Below, one piece after another: positions 8,954 to 18,599 of a DNA stretch of 64,000 bases. The notes beneath the pieces are model-generated. The model ran no database searches and had not been told where the DNA came from. It saw nothing but the letters and a program-made list of their open reading frames with translations. The position numbers were made by a program, and so were the translations under genes. This DNA comes from Chryseobacterium camelliae (GTDB taxonomy: Bacteria; Bacteroidota; Bacteroidia; Flavobacteriales; Weeksellaceae), in assembly GCF_027920545.1 (NCBI RefSeq), contig NZ_CP115859.1:2226001-2290000 (forward strand), written 5' to 3'. The stretch's first letter is position 1, and every line of letters begins with the position of its first letter.

Positions 8954-10992
8954 ACACACGTTATTTAAAGATTTTTTCAGTTCTTGTAGTTGTGGCCTTG
9001 ATCTTCGTGGCCAGACTTTCCTATTTGCAGCTGTTTACAGATCGTTATGCTTTGAATGCTGCGAATACCTCTATTAAAATTGAATACATTATTCCGCAAA
9101 GAGGAGTCATCTTCGATAGAAACGGTAAAATTATGGTAGGAAACCAGCCTGCCTATGAGATTTCATTTACCCAAGCATTGATGAAGCCCGATTTTGATAC
9201 ATTGGGTTTTTGTAATTTAATGAAAATCACTCCGCAGGATTTTATTAAAAGAATAGAGACGATAAAAAAGGAAAAATATTATTCCAAGCTTACTCCGATG
9301 ACTTTCATTAAGGATTTAAGCAGAGAAGACATTGCAAGAGTTCAGGAAATTATTTTTAAATATCCGGCTTTCAATATCGTATCAAGACCTCAGCGTCAAT
9401 ATGAAGTTTCAACTTCCGGGAATTTATTGGGGTATACGAGCGAAGTAAACGAACGTGAAATTAAAAAAGATTCTCTTTATTATTTGCCGGGCGACTTCAT
9501 AGGGAAAACCGGGGTTGAAAAATCTTATGAAAAAGAATTGCGTGGAGTAAAAGGGATGAAGTATATCCAAAAAGATATTAAACTTCGAAACGTAGGTCCG
9601 TATAAGCAAGGCTCTTTAGATAAGGAAGTTGTAACAGGGAAAGATATTACGTTAACGATAGACTACGATCTTCAGCGGATAGCAGAAGAAATGTTAGTCA
9701 ACAAGCATGGTGCTATAGTTGCCTTAGATCCCAATAATGGTGAAGTTTTGGTAGCTGCTACAGGTCCGGATATCGACCCGAATCTTTTTACAGGTCCTAA
9801 CAAATCTAAAAATCTTTACGCGCTGTCGAAAGATACAATTTATGAAAATAAACCGACTTTCGACCGCTCATTACAGGCAGCTTATCCTCCCGGATCCACA
9901 TTTAAATTACTGACAGCTTTAGCAGCCATGCAGATGGGAGTGATGGATGAAAAGACTATTTTCCCTTGTGGGGGAGGTTTTTATTACAGAGGAAAACGAA
10001 TTAAAGGTCATGGGGGAGCAGATCCGCTCATTCCTTCTATTCAGGTATCAAGTAACTGTTTTTTCACGTATGCATTCATAGCTATCATTAAAAAATATCC
10101 GGGAAACCCTTCAAAAGGGGTCGATGAGTGGAAAAAGATTATGAGCAGCTTTGGAGTGGGAGAATTTTTAAATAACGATTTCGCGGTAGGAGCAAAAGGA
10201 AGAATTCCTTCAGGGGATTTCTACGAAAGACGTTTCAAAGCTATTATGAAAGCGAGCGGATCGCAGAGGACGGATTTTAAAAATTGGGACGAAATGCCTA
10301 CAGGAGCCATCTACAACGGAATGGGACAAGGAGATGTTTTGGTAACCCCTATTCAGCTGGCTAATTATGTTGCTGCCATTGCCAATCGCGGCTGGTATTA
10401 CACTCCTCATATCGTTAAATCAATTGATGGTAAGCCCAATCCGGACCCGAGATTTAAGGTGAAGCATCAGACATTGGTAGATAAAAAACACTTTGAACCT
10501 GTTTTAAAGGGAATGGAAGCGGTTGTACTTCGCGGAACGGCAGCAGGATTGAAATCCCAGGATTTTACTCAGTTGGCTAAAACGGGAACGGCACAGGTAC
10601 CTCAGGGAAAAGATAATTCAATCTTTGTTTTGATTGCTCCGGCAGATAAACCTAAAATTGTTGTGGTTGCCGTTATGGAGCATGCCGGCTTCGGTGCCAC
10701 CTGGGCGGGACCAGCCTGTACCTTAATTGCTGAAAAATATTTAACCGGAGATATCAAGAGAGAGTATCTGTATAAAAAAATGGTAACCTCCAGCTTCATG
10801 CCTGAATATAAAAGACAGTGGATTGCGGATTTGAAACGTAAAGGCTTGTATGTAGAACCTAAACCGGACTCCATAAAGCTTAAAAGAATGCAGGACAGTC
10901 TGAAGTTTATTAAAGAACAGAAAGCCAAATTGCAAAAGAAGATAGACGAAAAAGCAAAAAACAGTAAGAACACTAAAAAGATAAAGCAATGA
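8950..10992 (+). CDS. mrdA: Penicillin-binding protein 2, elongasome transpeptidase
   Basis: Class B penicillin-binding protein that cross-links new lateral-wall peptidoglycan, paired with RodA. An N-terminal membrane helix covers about residues 7-24; then the pedestal region (PQRGVIFDRNG) and a transpeptidase domain with S316-T-F-K319, SSN in VSSNCFF, and KTGT in LAKTGTAQVP. A basic, coiled C-terminal tail of about 60 residues (EQKAKLQKKIDEKAK) extends past the catalytic domain. The start is TTG overlapping the mreD TGA; an ATG start is not available near the membrane helix. Confidence 0.97.
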   Translation: MNTRYLKIFSVLVVVALIFVARLSYLQLFTDRYALNAANTSIKIEYIIPQRGVIFDRNGKIMVGNQPAYEISFTQALMKPDFDTLGFCNLMKITPQDFIKRIETIKKEKYYSKLTPMTFIKDLSREDIARVQEIIFKYPAFNIVSRPQRQYEVSTSGNLLGYTSEVNEREIKKDSLYYLPGDFIGKTGVEKSYEKELRGVKGMKYIQKDIKLRNVGPYKQGSLDKEVVTGKDITLTIDYDLQRIAEEMLVNKHGAIVALDPNNGEVLVAATGPDIDPNLFTGPNKSKNLYALSKDTIYENKPTFDRSLQAAYPPGSTFKLLTALAAMQMGVMDEKTIFPCGGGFYYRGKRIKGHGGADPLIPSIQVSSNCFFTYAFIAIIKKYPGNPSKGVDEWKKIMSSFGVGEFLNNDFAVGAKGRIPSGDFYERRFKAIMKASGSQRTDFKNWDEMPTGAIYNGMGQGDVLVTPIQLANYVAAIANRGWYYTPHIVKSIDGKPNPDPRFKVKHQTLVDKKHFEPVLKGMEAVVLRGTAAGLKSQDFTQLAKTGTAQVPQGKDNSIFVLIAPADKPKIVVVAVMEHAGFGATWAGPACTLIAEKYLTGDIKREYLYKKMVTSSFMPEYKRQWIADLKRKGLYVEPKPDSIKLKRMQDSLKFIKEQKAKLQKKIDEKAKNSKNTKKIKQ

Positions 10993-12218
10993 AGTGGACA
11001 GAAGGAATAGATAAATTAGGTCTGGGCTTGTATTTCCTGCTTTGTATTTTTGCAATTGCGAATATTTACAGTGTTGATCAAAAACTGGGCGAAAAACAGC
11101 TTATATTCTTTTGTATCTCGTTGTTTGTAGGGCTGATTATTTTTGTGGGAAGAAGTAAGTTCTTCGAAAATATGTCTGGTATTATTTATATCGGAGGAGT
11201 ATTGCTTCTTATTGGTCTGTTTCCGTTTGGAAAGGAGATTCTTGGTCAAAAAAACTGGTATAAATTCGGAAGTTTTACCATGCAGCCGGTAGAGTTTGCC
11301 AAAATAGGTACTGCTCTTATGCTTGCGAATTATGTTTCAGGGCCGGAATTTAATTTAAGTAACAAAAAATCGTTATATACTACTCTGGCCATTGTGGGAG
11401 TTCCTGCAGCTGTGGTGTTGGCAATTCCGGATGTGGGATCTATGCTGGTTTTTATTGCATTTTTCATTGCATTATATCGTGAAGGTTTGAGTGGAACATT
11501 GTTTGCAGTTGGATTTCTTTTTGCGGGAGTTTTCTTGGTTTCATTAGCGATTCCTCCAATTATTGTAGTAATTGTGATATTGGTGATTGTAGGCGGCTGG
11601 ATTGCAATGAACTATTATAAAATGTCCTGGAATGTTATTTCGATTTCCGGTATTGCAGGTTCGGTGCTTGTTTTATGTGGTTTGGCTTTCGGTTCACCCT
11701 ATATTTTAGAAAAGCTGCCGAAGCACCAAAGAGAAAGAATTGAGGTTCTTTATAAAGGGGAAAAAGCATTCCGAGATACCTCAGGATACAATTTATTATA
11801 TTCAAAAACAGCTATTGGCTCGGGAGGACTTTTCGGAAAAGGATACCGTGAAGGATCGGTTACCCAGGGAAAATTTGTTCCTGAGCAGGAAACAGATTAT
11901 ATTTTCTGTACCGTAGGTGAAGAATGGGGATTTGTCGGCAGTGCTGTTTTGATTCTTTGCTATATGATATACATTGGAAGGATTTATTATCTTGCCGAGC
12001 AACAGAAATCCTCATTTAACCGTGTTTTCGGGTATTGCTTTGCTTCCATCTTGTTGATGCACTTTACGATCAATTTAGGGATGGTTATGGGGCTTTTTCC
12101 GACTGTTGGGATTCCGTTGCCTTACTTTAGTTACGGAGGAAGTTCTTTGCTTGCTTTTTCCATGATGACTTTTATTTTCTTTAAACTGAATTATTCAGAC
12201 AAAAACAGTTTGGTTTAA
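10989..12218 (+). CDS. rodA: Lipid II polymerase RodA (SEDS family)
   Basis: Peptidoglycan glycosyltransferase of the SEDS family working with PBP2. It has about ten membrane spans over 409 residues and the SEDS signature VPEQETDYIFCTVGEEWGF followed by FPTVGIPLPYFSYGGSS. The aspartate in QETDYIF is the conserved catalytic residue of the family. The start overlaps mrdA by four bases. Last gene of the rod-shape operon. Confidence 0.97.
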   Translation: MKWTEGIDKLGLGLYFLLCIFAIANIYSVDQKLGEKQLIFFCISLFVGLIIFVGRSKFFENMSGIIYIGGVLLLIGLFPFGKEILGQKNWYKFGSFTMQPVEFAKIGTALMLANYVSGPEFNLSNKKSLYTTLAIVGVPAAVVLAIPDVGSMLVFIAFFIALYREGLSGTLFAVGFLFAGVFLVSLAIPPIIVVIVILVIVGGWIAMNYYKMSWNVISISGIAGSVLVLCGLAFGSPYILEKLPKHQRERIEVLYKGEKAFRDTSGYNLLYSKTAIGSGGLFGKGYREGSVTQGKFVPEQETDYIFCTVGEEWGFVGSAVLILCYMIYIGRIYYLAEQQKSSFNRVFGYCFASILLMHFTINLGMVMGLFPTVGIPLPYFSYGGSSLLAFSMMTFIFFKLNYSDKNSLV

Positions 12219-12271
12219 AATCAATTAGATCTATTATCTTTTCACAACAAAAAATTAAACCATAAAGTTTT

Positions 12272-12853
12272 ATGGAAGAATCTTACATTCTTGATCAGAC
12301 TTTTGAAAATATAGATTTTACAAAACAGCATTTAGAAAAAGGCGAATACGAAAACTGTACGTTTAGGAATTGTAATTTCGAATATCAGGATCTTTCCGGA
12401 TTCAACTTTAACGATTGTGAATTTGTAGGTTGTAATCTAAGTATGGTGAAATTGATAGGAACAGCCTTTCGTGATGTAAATTTCAAGGAATGTAAAATGT
12501 TTGGACTCCAGTTTAATGACTGTAATGAATTCGGGTTGTCTTTTAGGTTTGATGGCTGCTCTTTAAACAATTCTGTCTTTTATCAGACATCTATTAAGAA
12601 AAGCTTATTTAAAAATTCAAAGCTTATCGAAGTTGATTTTACTGAATGTGATTTATCAGGTGCAGTCTTTAGTCATTGTGATTTCTCAGGAGCTGTTTTT
12701 GATAACGCCAATCTGGAAAAAACCGATTTTAGAACTTCTGTCAATTATTTGATAGATCCTTCCCAAAACAGGCTTAAAAAGGCTAAATTTTCACTTTCTG
12801 AAATCCATGGTCTCCTTTATAAGCTGAATATTGAAATAGATAAGAATAGTTAA
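12272..12853 (+). CDS. Pentapeptide-repeat protein
   Basis: 193-residue cytoplasmic protein made largely of A(D/N)LXX-type five-residue repeats, for example DLSGF-NFNDC-EFVGC-NLSMV and DLSGA-VFSHC-DFSGA-VFDNA-NLEKT, which fold as a right-handed quadrilateral beta helix. The C-terminus (KAKFSLSEIHGLLYKLNI) is helical and resembles the dimerisation tail of Qnr/MfpA-type proteins. Some members of that group protect DNA gyrase by mimicking DNA, but no specific function can be assigned here. It follows rodA by 53 bases and may be co-transcribed. Confidence 0.85.
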   Translation: MEESYILDQTFENIDFTKQHLEKGEYENCTFRNCNFEYQDLSGFNFNDCEFVGCNLSMVKLIGTAFRDVNFKECKMFGLQFNDCNEFGLSFRFDGCSLNNSVFYQTSIKKSLFKNSKLIEVDFTECDLSGAVFSHCDFSGAVFDNANLEKTDFRTSVNYLIDPSQNRLKKAKFSLSEIHGLLYKLNIEIDKNS

Positions 12854-12909
12854 CGATGTAAAAAGTTTTTATACAAAATGTAAGTCGTTGAAAAACCTCA
12901 TCGGGTATA

Positions 12910-12943
12910 AGAAAAAGCCATCAAAATTCTGATGGCTTTTCAT
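12910..12943. terminator. Bidirectional intrinsic terminator
   Basis: GAAAAAGCCATCA and TGATGGCTTTTC form a stem flanked by A- and T-rich tracts on both sides. It serves the convergent pentapeptide and NlpC/P60 genes. Confidence 0.85.
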
Positions 12944-12965
12944 TATTTAAATCAATTATTTAAAA

Positions 12966-13679
12966 TTAAAAATTTGTTCCGTTGGATACAGGAGTTGTCG
13001 CTGCTAAGTTATTGTAAGCTTCTCCGTTTTCATTGATGATTCTTTTTGCAAATCTGTATTTAGGTCCCCAATAAGAATCACTAAGAGAAGATACCATTAC
13101 TCCTTTTGATGTGGCAGCGTGAATGAATTTAATATCTCCATCTTCAGAAACGCTTTCAACAATACCTACATGAGAAATTCTTCTACCATGAGAAAAGAAG
13201 ATCAAATCCCCTTTCTGAAGATTTTCTTTTTCTACTTTTTCTCCTTCGTGTGCCTGGGAAGCTGCTACTCTAGGCAAGCTAAGACCCGCTGCTGCACCAA
13301 AAACTGAAAGAACGAAAGCAGAACAGTCGATTCCGTTTCTTGTCGTTCCTCCGTATCTGTAAGGAGTTCCTAAATAAGTCGCTGCTTCAGATAAAATGTT
13401 GTCGATTGTTTTATTGTATTTGATTGCCTTTGCAATCTCAGAGTTTTTAACGGTATTTTTTGCGTTGGCGATAGATGCCGCTTTTTCAGCAAGGAAAGAA
13501 TCAATTAACCTCTGCTTATCAAGCTCAGCTTTCTTAGGATTAAAAGAAGCCAGTTTGGCATCTGTTTTGTATTCTTTAGTGTAAGTTGCTGGTTGTGAAA
13601 CTACATAATTTGTAACGCAAGATTGTAGTGACATTGTAGAAACTATAGCAACTAAATAAAACAAAACTCTTTTCTTCAT
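12966..13679 (-). CDS. NlpC/P60 (C40) peptidase lipoprotein
   Basis: Cell-wall endopeptidase of the NlpC/P60 family, predicted to be a lipoprotein. The start MKKRVLFYLVAIVSTMSLQSC gives a signal peptide with a lipobox cysteine at residue 21; the longer frame (38 more residues) reads through the promoter region and is rejected. The catalytic domain is C-terminal: RNGIDCSAFVLSVFG (nucleophile Cys), ISHVGIVES (His) and IKFIHAATSKG. A charged linker joins the lipid anchor to the domain. 237 residues; probable role in peptide stem cleavage. Confidence 0.92.
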   Translation of the reverse strand: MKKRVLFYLVAIVSTMSLQSCVTNYVVSQPATYTKEYKTDAKLASFNPKKAELDKQRLIDSFLAEKAASIANAKNTVKNSEIAKAIKYNKTIDNILSEAATYLGTPYRYGGTTRNGIDCSAFVLSVFGAAAGLSLPRVAASQAHEGEKVEKENLQKGDLIFFSHGRRISHVGIVESVSEDGDIKFIHAATSKGVMVSSLSDSYWGPKYRFAKRIINENGEAYNNLAATTPVSNGTNF

Positions 13680-13795
13680 ATATATTTGATTATCCGTGTT
13701 AAAAGGAATATTTATTTTCAAAAGCATTACAAAAGTAAAGATTCCGAGAAAAAGACTCCTGATATGATAATTGTCAGGTTCTTTATTTAACACAT

Positions 13796-13822
13796 TTTAA
13801 CATATTATTTAAGTATGTTAAA
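13796..13822. repeat. Short inverted repeat upstream of the NlpC/P60 gene
   Basis: TTTAACATA and TATGTTAAA are perfect 9-base arms with a 9-base spacer. It lies about 120 bases upstream of the peptidase start. Possibly an operator; no regulator can be named. Confidence 0.4.
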
Positions 13823-13828
13823 GAAAAA

Positions 13829-13872
13829 CAAACCGCAACCGCCTATTTTAGGTGAGTGTGCGGTTTTTTTTA
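13829..13872 (+). terminator. Hairpin with T-tract in a gene-free gap
   Basis: AAACCGCA and TGCGGTTT arms followed by a run of T look like a plus-strand terminator, but no annotated plus-strand gene ends nearby. The gap 13680-14017 holds no visible coding gene. It could end a small RNA or simply block read-through. Confidence 0.4.
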
Positions 13873-13963
13873 TTAAGATTCTTTAACAAAATAAATGGTA
13901 TTTCCTTTATTAATCGATATTCAGGATTTTAAGCTCTATTTTTCCAGGCTGTTAAAAAATAAA

Positions 13964-13996
13964 AAAAGCTCCCCGAAAAAATCCGGGAAGCTTGAC
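13964..13996 (-). terminator. Intrinsic terminator of glnN
   Basis: On the minus strand AAGCTTCCCGG pairs with TCGGGGAGCTT and is followed by a long T tract, 22 bases after the glnN stop. Confidence 0.85.
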
Positions 13997-14017
13997 TAAT
14001 ATGGAACTTTACAAATG

Positions 14018-16213
14018 TTACTTTGTAAATAACATTTCTCTGTATTTCGTCATTGGCCAAAGTTCATCATCAACCATCATTTCAAGATCATCAGAAGCTT
14101 CTCTGATCACATCGAATAGAGGTTTTACCTTGTTACAATATACTTCCGCCTGCTTTTGGCTGTTAGATGTTGCTTTTGCGGCTTCTCTGGCTTTAATCAG
14201 GTCTTCAACACCTACTTTTATGGTAGAAACGTTTTCAGAAATGCTTGCAATTAAGCTCATTTGCTCTTTTGCCAACGTTTTGAACTCTTTATCTCCGAAG
14301 ATTTCTTTAAGGCCCTTTACGTTTTCAATTAACCTGTTCTGATATTTTAAAGCAGAAGGAATAATGTGGTTTCTTGCGATGTCACTTAACACTCTTGCTT
14401 CAATATCGATTACGGTAGAATATTTCTCTAATTTGATTTCGTTTCTTGCTTCAACCTCTCTGTGAGTGAAAACTCCGATTTCTTCGTAAAGATCCAGGAA
14501 TTTCTTATCCATTTCCTGCTTAAGAGCTTCCGGAGTTGTTTTCAGGTTGTTCAACCCTCTTTTTTTAGCTTCTTTTGCCCAGTCGTCAGAATATCCGTCT
14601 CCTTCAAACATAATGTTTTTACACTGCTTGATGTATTCTCTCAATACATTGAAGATGGCTTCATCTTTCTTAAGACCTGTTTCAATTAAAGCATCAACCT
14701 CTTTTTTGAAATCATTCAACTGTTTTGCAGCGATGGTATTCATTACCGTCATAGATTCTGCACAGTTAGCCGCTGAACCTACCGCTCTGATTTCGAATTT
14801 ATTTCCTGTAAATGCAAATGGAGAAGTTCTGTTTCTGTCAGTGTTATCCAACAAAATTTCAGGGATTTTTCCAACTACATTTAATTTTAAATCTGTTTTT
14901 TCGTCCGGTGAAAGTTTTCCTTCAGTTACTTTTTCAAGCTCTTCCAAAACTCTGAACAACTGGCTTCCGATGAATACGGAAATAATTGCCGGTGGAGCTT
15001 CATTAGCGCCTAATCTGTGGTCGTTACTTGCGGAGGCGATACTTGCTCTTAAAAGATCAGCATATTCGTGAACCGCTTTAATAGTGTTAACGAAGAACGT
15101 TAAGAACTGTAAGTTTTTCTTAGGGTTTTTTCCCGGGCTCAATAAGTTTTCGCCTGTATCGGTTGCTAAAGACCAGTTGTTGTGCTTTCCGCTTCCGTTT
15201 ACTCCTGCGAATGGTTTTTCGTGGAACAAAATGTGGAAATGGTGTCTGTGAGCAATTCTTGCCATTACGTCCATCAACAAAGAGTTGTGGTCTACAGCAA
15301 CGTTTACTTCCTCAAACATTGGAGCCAGCTCAAATTGGTTTGGAGCTACCTCGTTGTGTCTTGTGGTTACAGGAATACCCAATTTCATACATTCGATTTC
15401 CAATTCTTTCATGAAGTTCATGACTCTTGTAGGAATTGAACCGAAATAGTGGTCATCCAGCTGTTGTCCTTTTGCAGGAGAGTGTCCTAACAATGTTTTA
15501 CCTGTTAATACAAGATCCGGACGAGATTGGTATAATGCTGAATCTACCAAGAAATATTCTTGCTCCCAACCTAAAGTAGGAGTTACTTTTGTTACGTTTT
15601 TGTCGAAATACTGCATTACATTGGTTGCAGCTTCGTCTACAGCGTTCAGTGCTCTTAAAAGAGGTGCTTTATAATCTAAAGTTTCTCCGGTATAAGAGAT
15701 GAAGATCGAAGGAATACATAAAGTGGTTCCCATGATGAAAGCCGGAGAAGTAGGATCCCAAGCTGTATAACCTCTGGCTTCGAAAGTGTTTCTGATTCCT
15801 CCGTTCGGGAAAGAAGACGCATCCGGCTCCTGCTGAATCAATAAGTTTCCGCTGAATCTTTCAATAGCTCTCCCACCTTCGATAGGCGTGAAGAAAGAAT
15901 CGTGCTTTTCTGCAGTTGTCCCCGTCAAAGGCTGAAACCAGTGAGTATAGTGAGTTACTCCTTTGCTCATTGCCCAGTCTTTCATTGCTACAGCGACCTG
16001 ATCTGCAATGTGTCTCTGGATTTTAGTCCCTTTTTTTACCGCATCCATAATAGACTGGAATGCTTCTTTCGTTAAATATTCTCTCATTGTTTCTTCTGAG
16101 AAAACATTTTGGCAGAATAATTCTGACAATTTCACAGGAACTTCAACTGAGTTATCTCTTCTAAAGTCCTTAAATGGTAAAGTTTCTAACGCTTTGAATC
16201 TTAAAGTTGACAT
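14018..16213 (-). CDS. glnN: Glutamine synthetase type III
   Basis: ATP-dependent ligation of ammonia to glutamate. The 731-residue length is that of the GSIII/GlnN class common in Bacteroidota, not of the roughly 450-residue GSI. Diagnostic blocks are GWEQEYFLVD, VTTRHNEVAPNQFELAP, FAGVNGSGKHNNWSL and RLGANEAPPAI, with a family-specific C-terminal helical domain. Single-gene unit with its own TAnnTTTG promoter element and intrinsic terminator. This enzyme is expected to form double-ring dodecamers in the cytoplasm. Confidence 0.97.
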   Translation of the reverse strand: MSTLRFKALETLPFKDFRRDNSVEVPVKLSELFCQNVFSEETMREYLTKEAFQSIMDAVKKGTKIQRHIADQVAVAMKDWAMSKGVTHYTHWFQPLTGTTAEKHDSFFTPIEGGRAIERFSGNLLIQQEPDASSFPNGGIRNTFEARGYTAWDPTSPAFIMGTTLCIPSIFISYTGETLDYKAPLLRALNAVDEAATNVMQYFDKNVTKVTPTLGWEQEYFLVDSALYQSRPDLVLTGKTLLGHSPAKGQQLDDHYFGSIPTRVMNFMKELEIECMKLGIPVTTRHNEVAPNQFELAPMFEEVNVAVDHNSLLMDVMARIAHRHHFHILFHEKPFAGVNGSGKHNNWSLATDTGENLLSPGKNPKKNLQFLTFFVNTIKAVHEYADLLRASIASASNDHRLGANEAPPAIISVFIGSQLFRVLEELEKVTEGKLSPDEKTDLKLNVVGKIPEILLDNTDRNRTSPFAFTGNKFEIRAVGSAANCAESMTVMNTIAAKQLNDFKKEVDALIETGLKKDEAIFNVLREYIKQCKNIMFEGDGYSDDWAKEAKKRGLNNLKTTPEALKQEMDKKFLDLYEEIGVFTHREVEARNEIKLEKYSTVIDIEARVLSDIARNHIIPSALKYQNRLIENVKGLKEIFGDKEFKTLAKEQMSLIASISENVSTIKVGVEDLIKAREAAKATSNSQKQAEVYCNKVKPLFDVIREASDDLEMMVDDELWPMTKYREMLFTK

Positions 16214-16233
16214 ATAGGTTAATTTTTACAGGG

Positions 16234-16241
16234 CAAATTTA
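16234..16241 (-). promoter_or_regulatory. -7 element of the glnN promoter
   Basis: TAAATTTG on the minus strand matches TAnnTTTG, about 20 bases upstream of the glnN ATG. Confidence 0.6.
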
Positions 16242-16556
16242 CAAAAAAAATGAATTGAAAAAATTTCTACCCTAAAAATTTTAGGGGTGTTTTGATTTTT
16301 AACTAAATTTTAAACGGGTATTTGATTTTTGAAAGGGGTTGATTGTGTTTTAAGTTTGAAATTTAAGGTTTTGTGTTTCTTAATGAGGCGAATTGTCAAC
16401 AAGTGCTATTATGCTCAATTTACGAATTTCTATTATACATATTCTATATTGATGTTGTGATTATCTTCCTGTCATCTGTGTGGAGTGAAGAATCTCTTTT
16501 AATAATACTTCACAAGATTTCATGTAGACTTATTTTATTTTTAAAAGATTATGTTT

Positions 16557-16614
16557 AAACCACCCCGTCAAAAATTCTTTGAATTTTCGCCACCCCTCCA
16601 AAGGAGGGGAATCC
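16557..16614. repeat. Intergenic repeat with CCCCTCC-TTT-GGAGGGG hairpin
   Basis: The segment contains the inverted repeat CACCCCTCCAAAGGAGGGG within a gene-free gap (16214-16898). I recognise this motif as a common intergenic repeat in Chryseobacterium-like genomes, from memory only. Confidence 0.55.
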
Positions 16615-16649
16615 ATATTGTTATGTTATTACAAGAGCAAAATCATCTT

Positions 16650-16742
16650 TTCCTAGCCCCGATTGCCGCGACATCCTTTTTTGCTGTGGAAGAAGCGTTG
16701 GCAAAAAAGATATAGCAGAAAGCGGGAAAAAGCTTCTTATAA
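16650..16742 (+). repeat. Long dispersed intergenic repeat, copy 1
   Basis: The segment starts CTAGCCCCGATTGC, passes ACATCCTTTTTTG and AAAAAAGATATAGC, and ends near GCGGGAAAAAGCTTC. A degenerate inverted copy is at 50424-50521. Both are in gene-free gaps, and the internal TCCTTTTTTG/CAAAAAAGAT pairing gives a hairpin. Confidence 0.7.
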
Positions 16743-16875
16743 AAGAAAAGAAAACGAAAAATTCCGTTATCGTGAGTGTTTTCAGATTCTTCCTTCGTCA
16801 GAAGATTAAAGGATTTAGATATTATGTTAAATCGTTTATTAAAAGATACTTAAACTAAATTGGACAGAGATTTTG

Positions 16876-16883
16876 TATATTTG
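16876..16883 (+). promoter_or_regulatory. -7 element upstream of the DUF6909-type gene
   Basis: TATATTTG matches TAnnTTTG, 15 bases before the ATG at 16899. This placement excludes the longer TTG-started frame that begins at 16860. Confidence 0.6.
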
Positions 16884-16898
16884 TGTGAAATTTATTTT

Positions 16899-18590
16899 AT
16901 GACAAATTCTAGAGCAAGAGAAACAACGGAAGCAATTGAAAGATTGTATATTTCTATGAGACACCTCTTTTACAGAGGTTTTTTTAAACCTGCCGGTGTT
17001 TCGGGGGAGAGCATCAGAAGTTTGTTGAAGACGATCAATCCGGAGATTTATGGAACCATGAGTATTCCGAGCAAATTGGAACTGGACGGATTGATGTATG
17101 TTTTAGACAGGCTTCCGGAGGGAATTGAAGAATGCGCTTTTATTCATCTTACATCAGATGAAGGGTTTGATAAAGGAAGTTTCGAACCGATTGTACCTAA
17201 AAAGAGAAGAAGAAACTGCTACAGAATCGATGAACACCAGATGAATATTGAAGTTCTTTTGGGACGTTCGGAGATCTATGATATTCTGACTCACCTTACC
17301 TTCTTATTTATAGAAGCCGATAAAATCAGGAATTTGGCTTTCATTCAGGATGAAAACTGGAAACCGACACGTGCTTTTAAAATTATTGAAGAAGTAGTAA
17401 AGGGCGAAAAGAAATTCAGCAGAAAAGAAAAAGAGGTAGCATTGATTCACCTGTCTTCTTTAATAGGAAGAACTTTTGAAGAGACATTAAATGCTTACAA
17501 TACTTTTGGAGACGATCAGAATCCTGACCGTTTATTTAAGATTATCTACCACTTAGGAAAAGTAAGTCTGGAAGATGCAAAACAAACGAGAGAAAGAGAA
17601 ATTCATTTCAGTTCGATCTTAAAGGAAAGAGTAGGGCATCACTATTTCGGTGAAAAATGGGCCAATAAAGTGAAGGAAGTTTTATTTGAAAATAATCTTC
17701 ACATGCGTCCGTTGCATATTATTTCGGCAAACATGCATTCCGTGAAAAATATGCTGTATGCTAATGATGCTTTAAAGAAAAAGGATAACAAAGAAGTAGA
17801 TTATAAACTGTACGGAGAGATTTCTGATAAAAAAGAGCTTCGTGATAAAGTTTCAAAATATGCTTTGGAGGAAGGAATGATCTATATTAATGATAAGAGC
17901 GGAAGTAATATTGATGTTCAGATCATTGATTTAAGCAAAACAAACCTTAAAAACACTCCGTTCCACGATATTAAGTTTGGCGGAGATGACGTAATCATGG
18001 TTTTTGATTACGCTTTCGGTGAACAGGCTTATGAAGTAATGGACGAATTGTTAAGACCTTACGAGCATAACGGAGAAGTATACATGATGAAAGTGAAATC
18101 TGTTTCGATTATGGGTAAAGCCGGGATTCTGGAAGGAGGAAAAGGAGATATCATGATCCCAACATCCCACATTTTTGAAGGGACGGCAGATAACTATCCT
18201 TTTGAGAATACGTTGAAGCTGGCAGATTTCCAGGATGATGAATTAAAAGCTTTCGAAGGACCAATGATTACCGTATTAGGAACTTCACTTCAAAACAGGG
18301 ATATCCTTTCTTACTTTATGAACACTTCTTGGAAGGCAATCGGTCTTGAAATGGAAGGAGCGCATTACCAGAAAGCGATTCAGGTAGCATCTAAAATCAG
18401 ACATCATATTTCCCCGGACTTATTCGTAATGTATGCATATTACGCTTCGGATAATCCTTTGGAAACGGGAAGTACACTTTCTTCAGGCGGTTTGGGACTA
18501 ACAGGAGTAAAGCCAACCTATCTGATTACGTTAAGAATCTTAGAGAAGATCTTACAAAGCGGAAAGAAAGAAGTTTCTGCTAAAAAATAA
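16899..18590 (+). CDS. Large DUF6909-type protein with nucleoside-phosphorylase-like C-terminus
   Basis: 563-residue cytoplasmic protein that I recognise as a Bacteroidota-conserved family (DUF6909, from memory). The N-terminal 250 residues are helical and highly charged. The last 170 residues contain GDIMIPTSHIFEGTADNYPF, MITVLGTSLQNRDIL, KAIGLEMEGAHYQKA and YYASDNPL, which resemble the nucleoside-phosphorylase superfamily layout, where a substrate-binding Met-Glu lies in an EMEGA-type motif. I infer, but cannot show, a nucleoside- or nucleotide-binding role. Start chosen at MTNSRARET because the -7 element lies inside the longer frame. Monocistronic with a strong terminator. Confidence 0.75.
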   Translation: MTNSRARETTEAIERLYISMRHLFYRGFFKPAGVSGESIRSLLKTINPEIYGTMSIPSKLELDGLMYVLDRLPEGIEECAFIHLTSDEGFDKGSFEPIVPKKRRRNCYRIDEHQMNIEVLLGRSEIYDILTHLTFLFIEADKIRNLAFIQDENWKPTRAFKIIEEVVKGEKKFSRKEKEVALIHLSSLIGRTFEETLNAYNTFGDDQNPDRLFKIIYHLGKVSLEDAKQTREREIHFSSILKERVGHHYFGEKWANKVKEVLFENNLHMRPLHIISANMHSVKNMLYANDALKKKDNKEVDYKLYGEISDKKELRDKVSKYALEEGMIYINDKSGSNIDVQIIDLSKTNLKNTPFHDIKFGGDDVIMVFDYAFGEQAYEVMDELLRPYEHNGEVYMMKVKSVSIMGKAGILEGGKGDIMIPTSHIFEGTADNYPFENTLKLADFQDDELKAFEGPMITVLGTSLQNRDILSYFMNTSWKAIGLEMEGAHYQKAIQVASKIRHHISPDLFVMYAYYASDNPLETGSTLSSGGLGLTGVKPTYLITLRILEKILQSGKKEVSAKK

Positions 18591-18599
18591 AGATGTTTG

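Noticed and set aside
14547..15071. 174-codon open frame antisense to glnN
   Set aside because: Shadow frame within a strongly conserved gene on the other strand; no own start context or family pattern.
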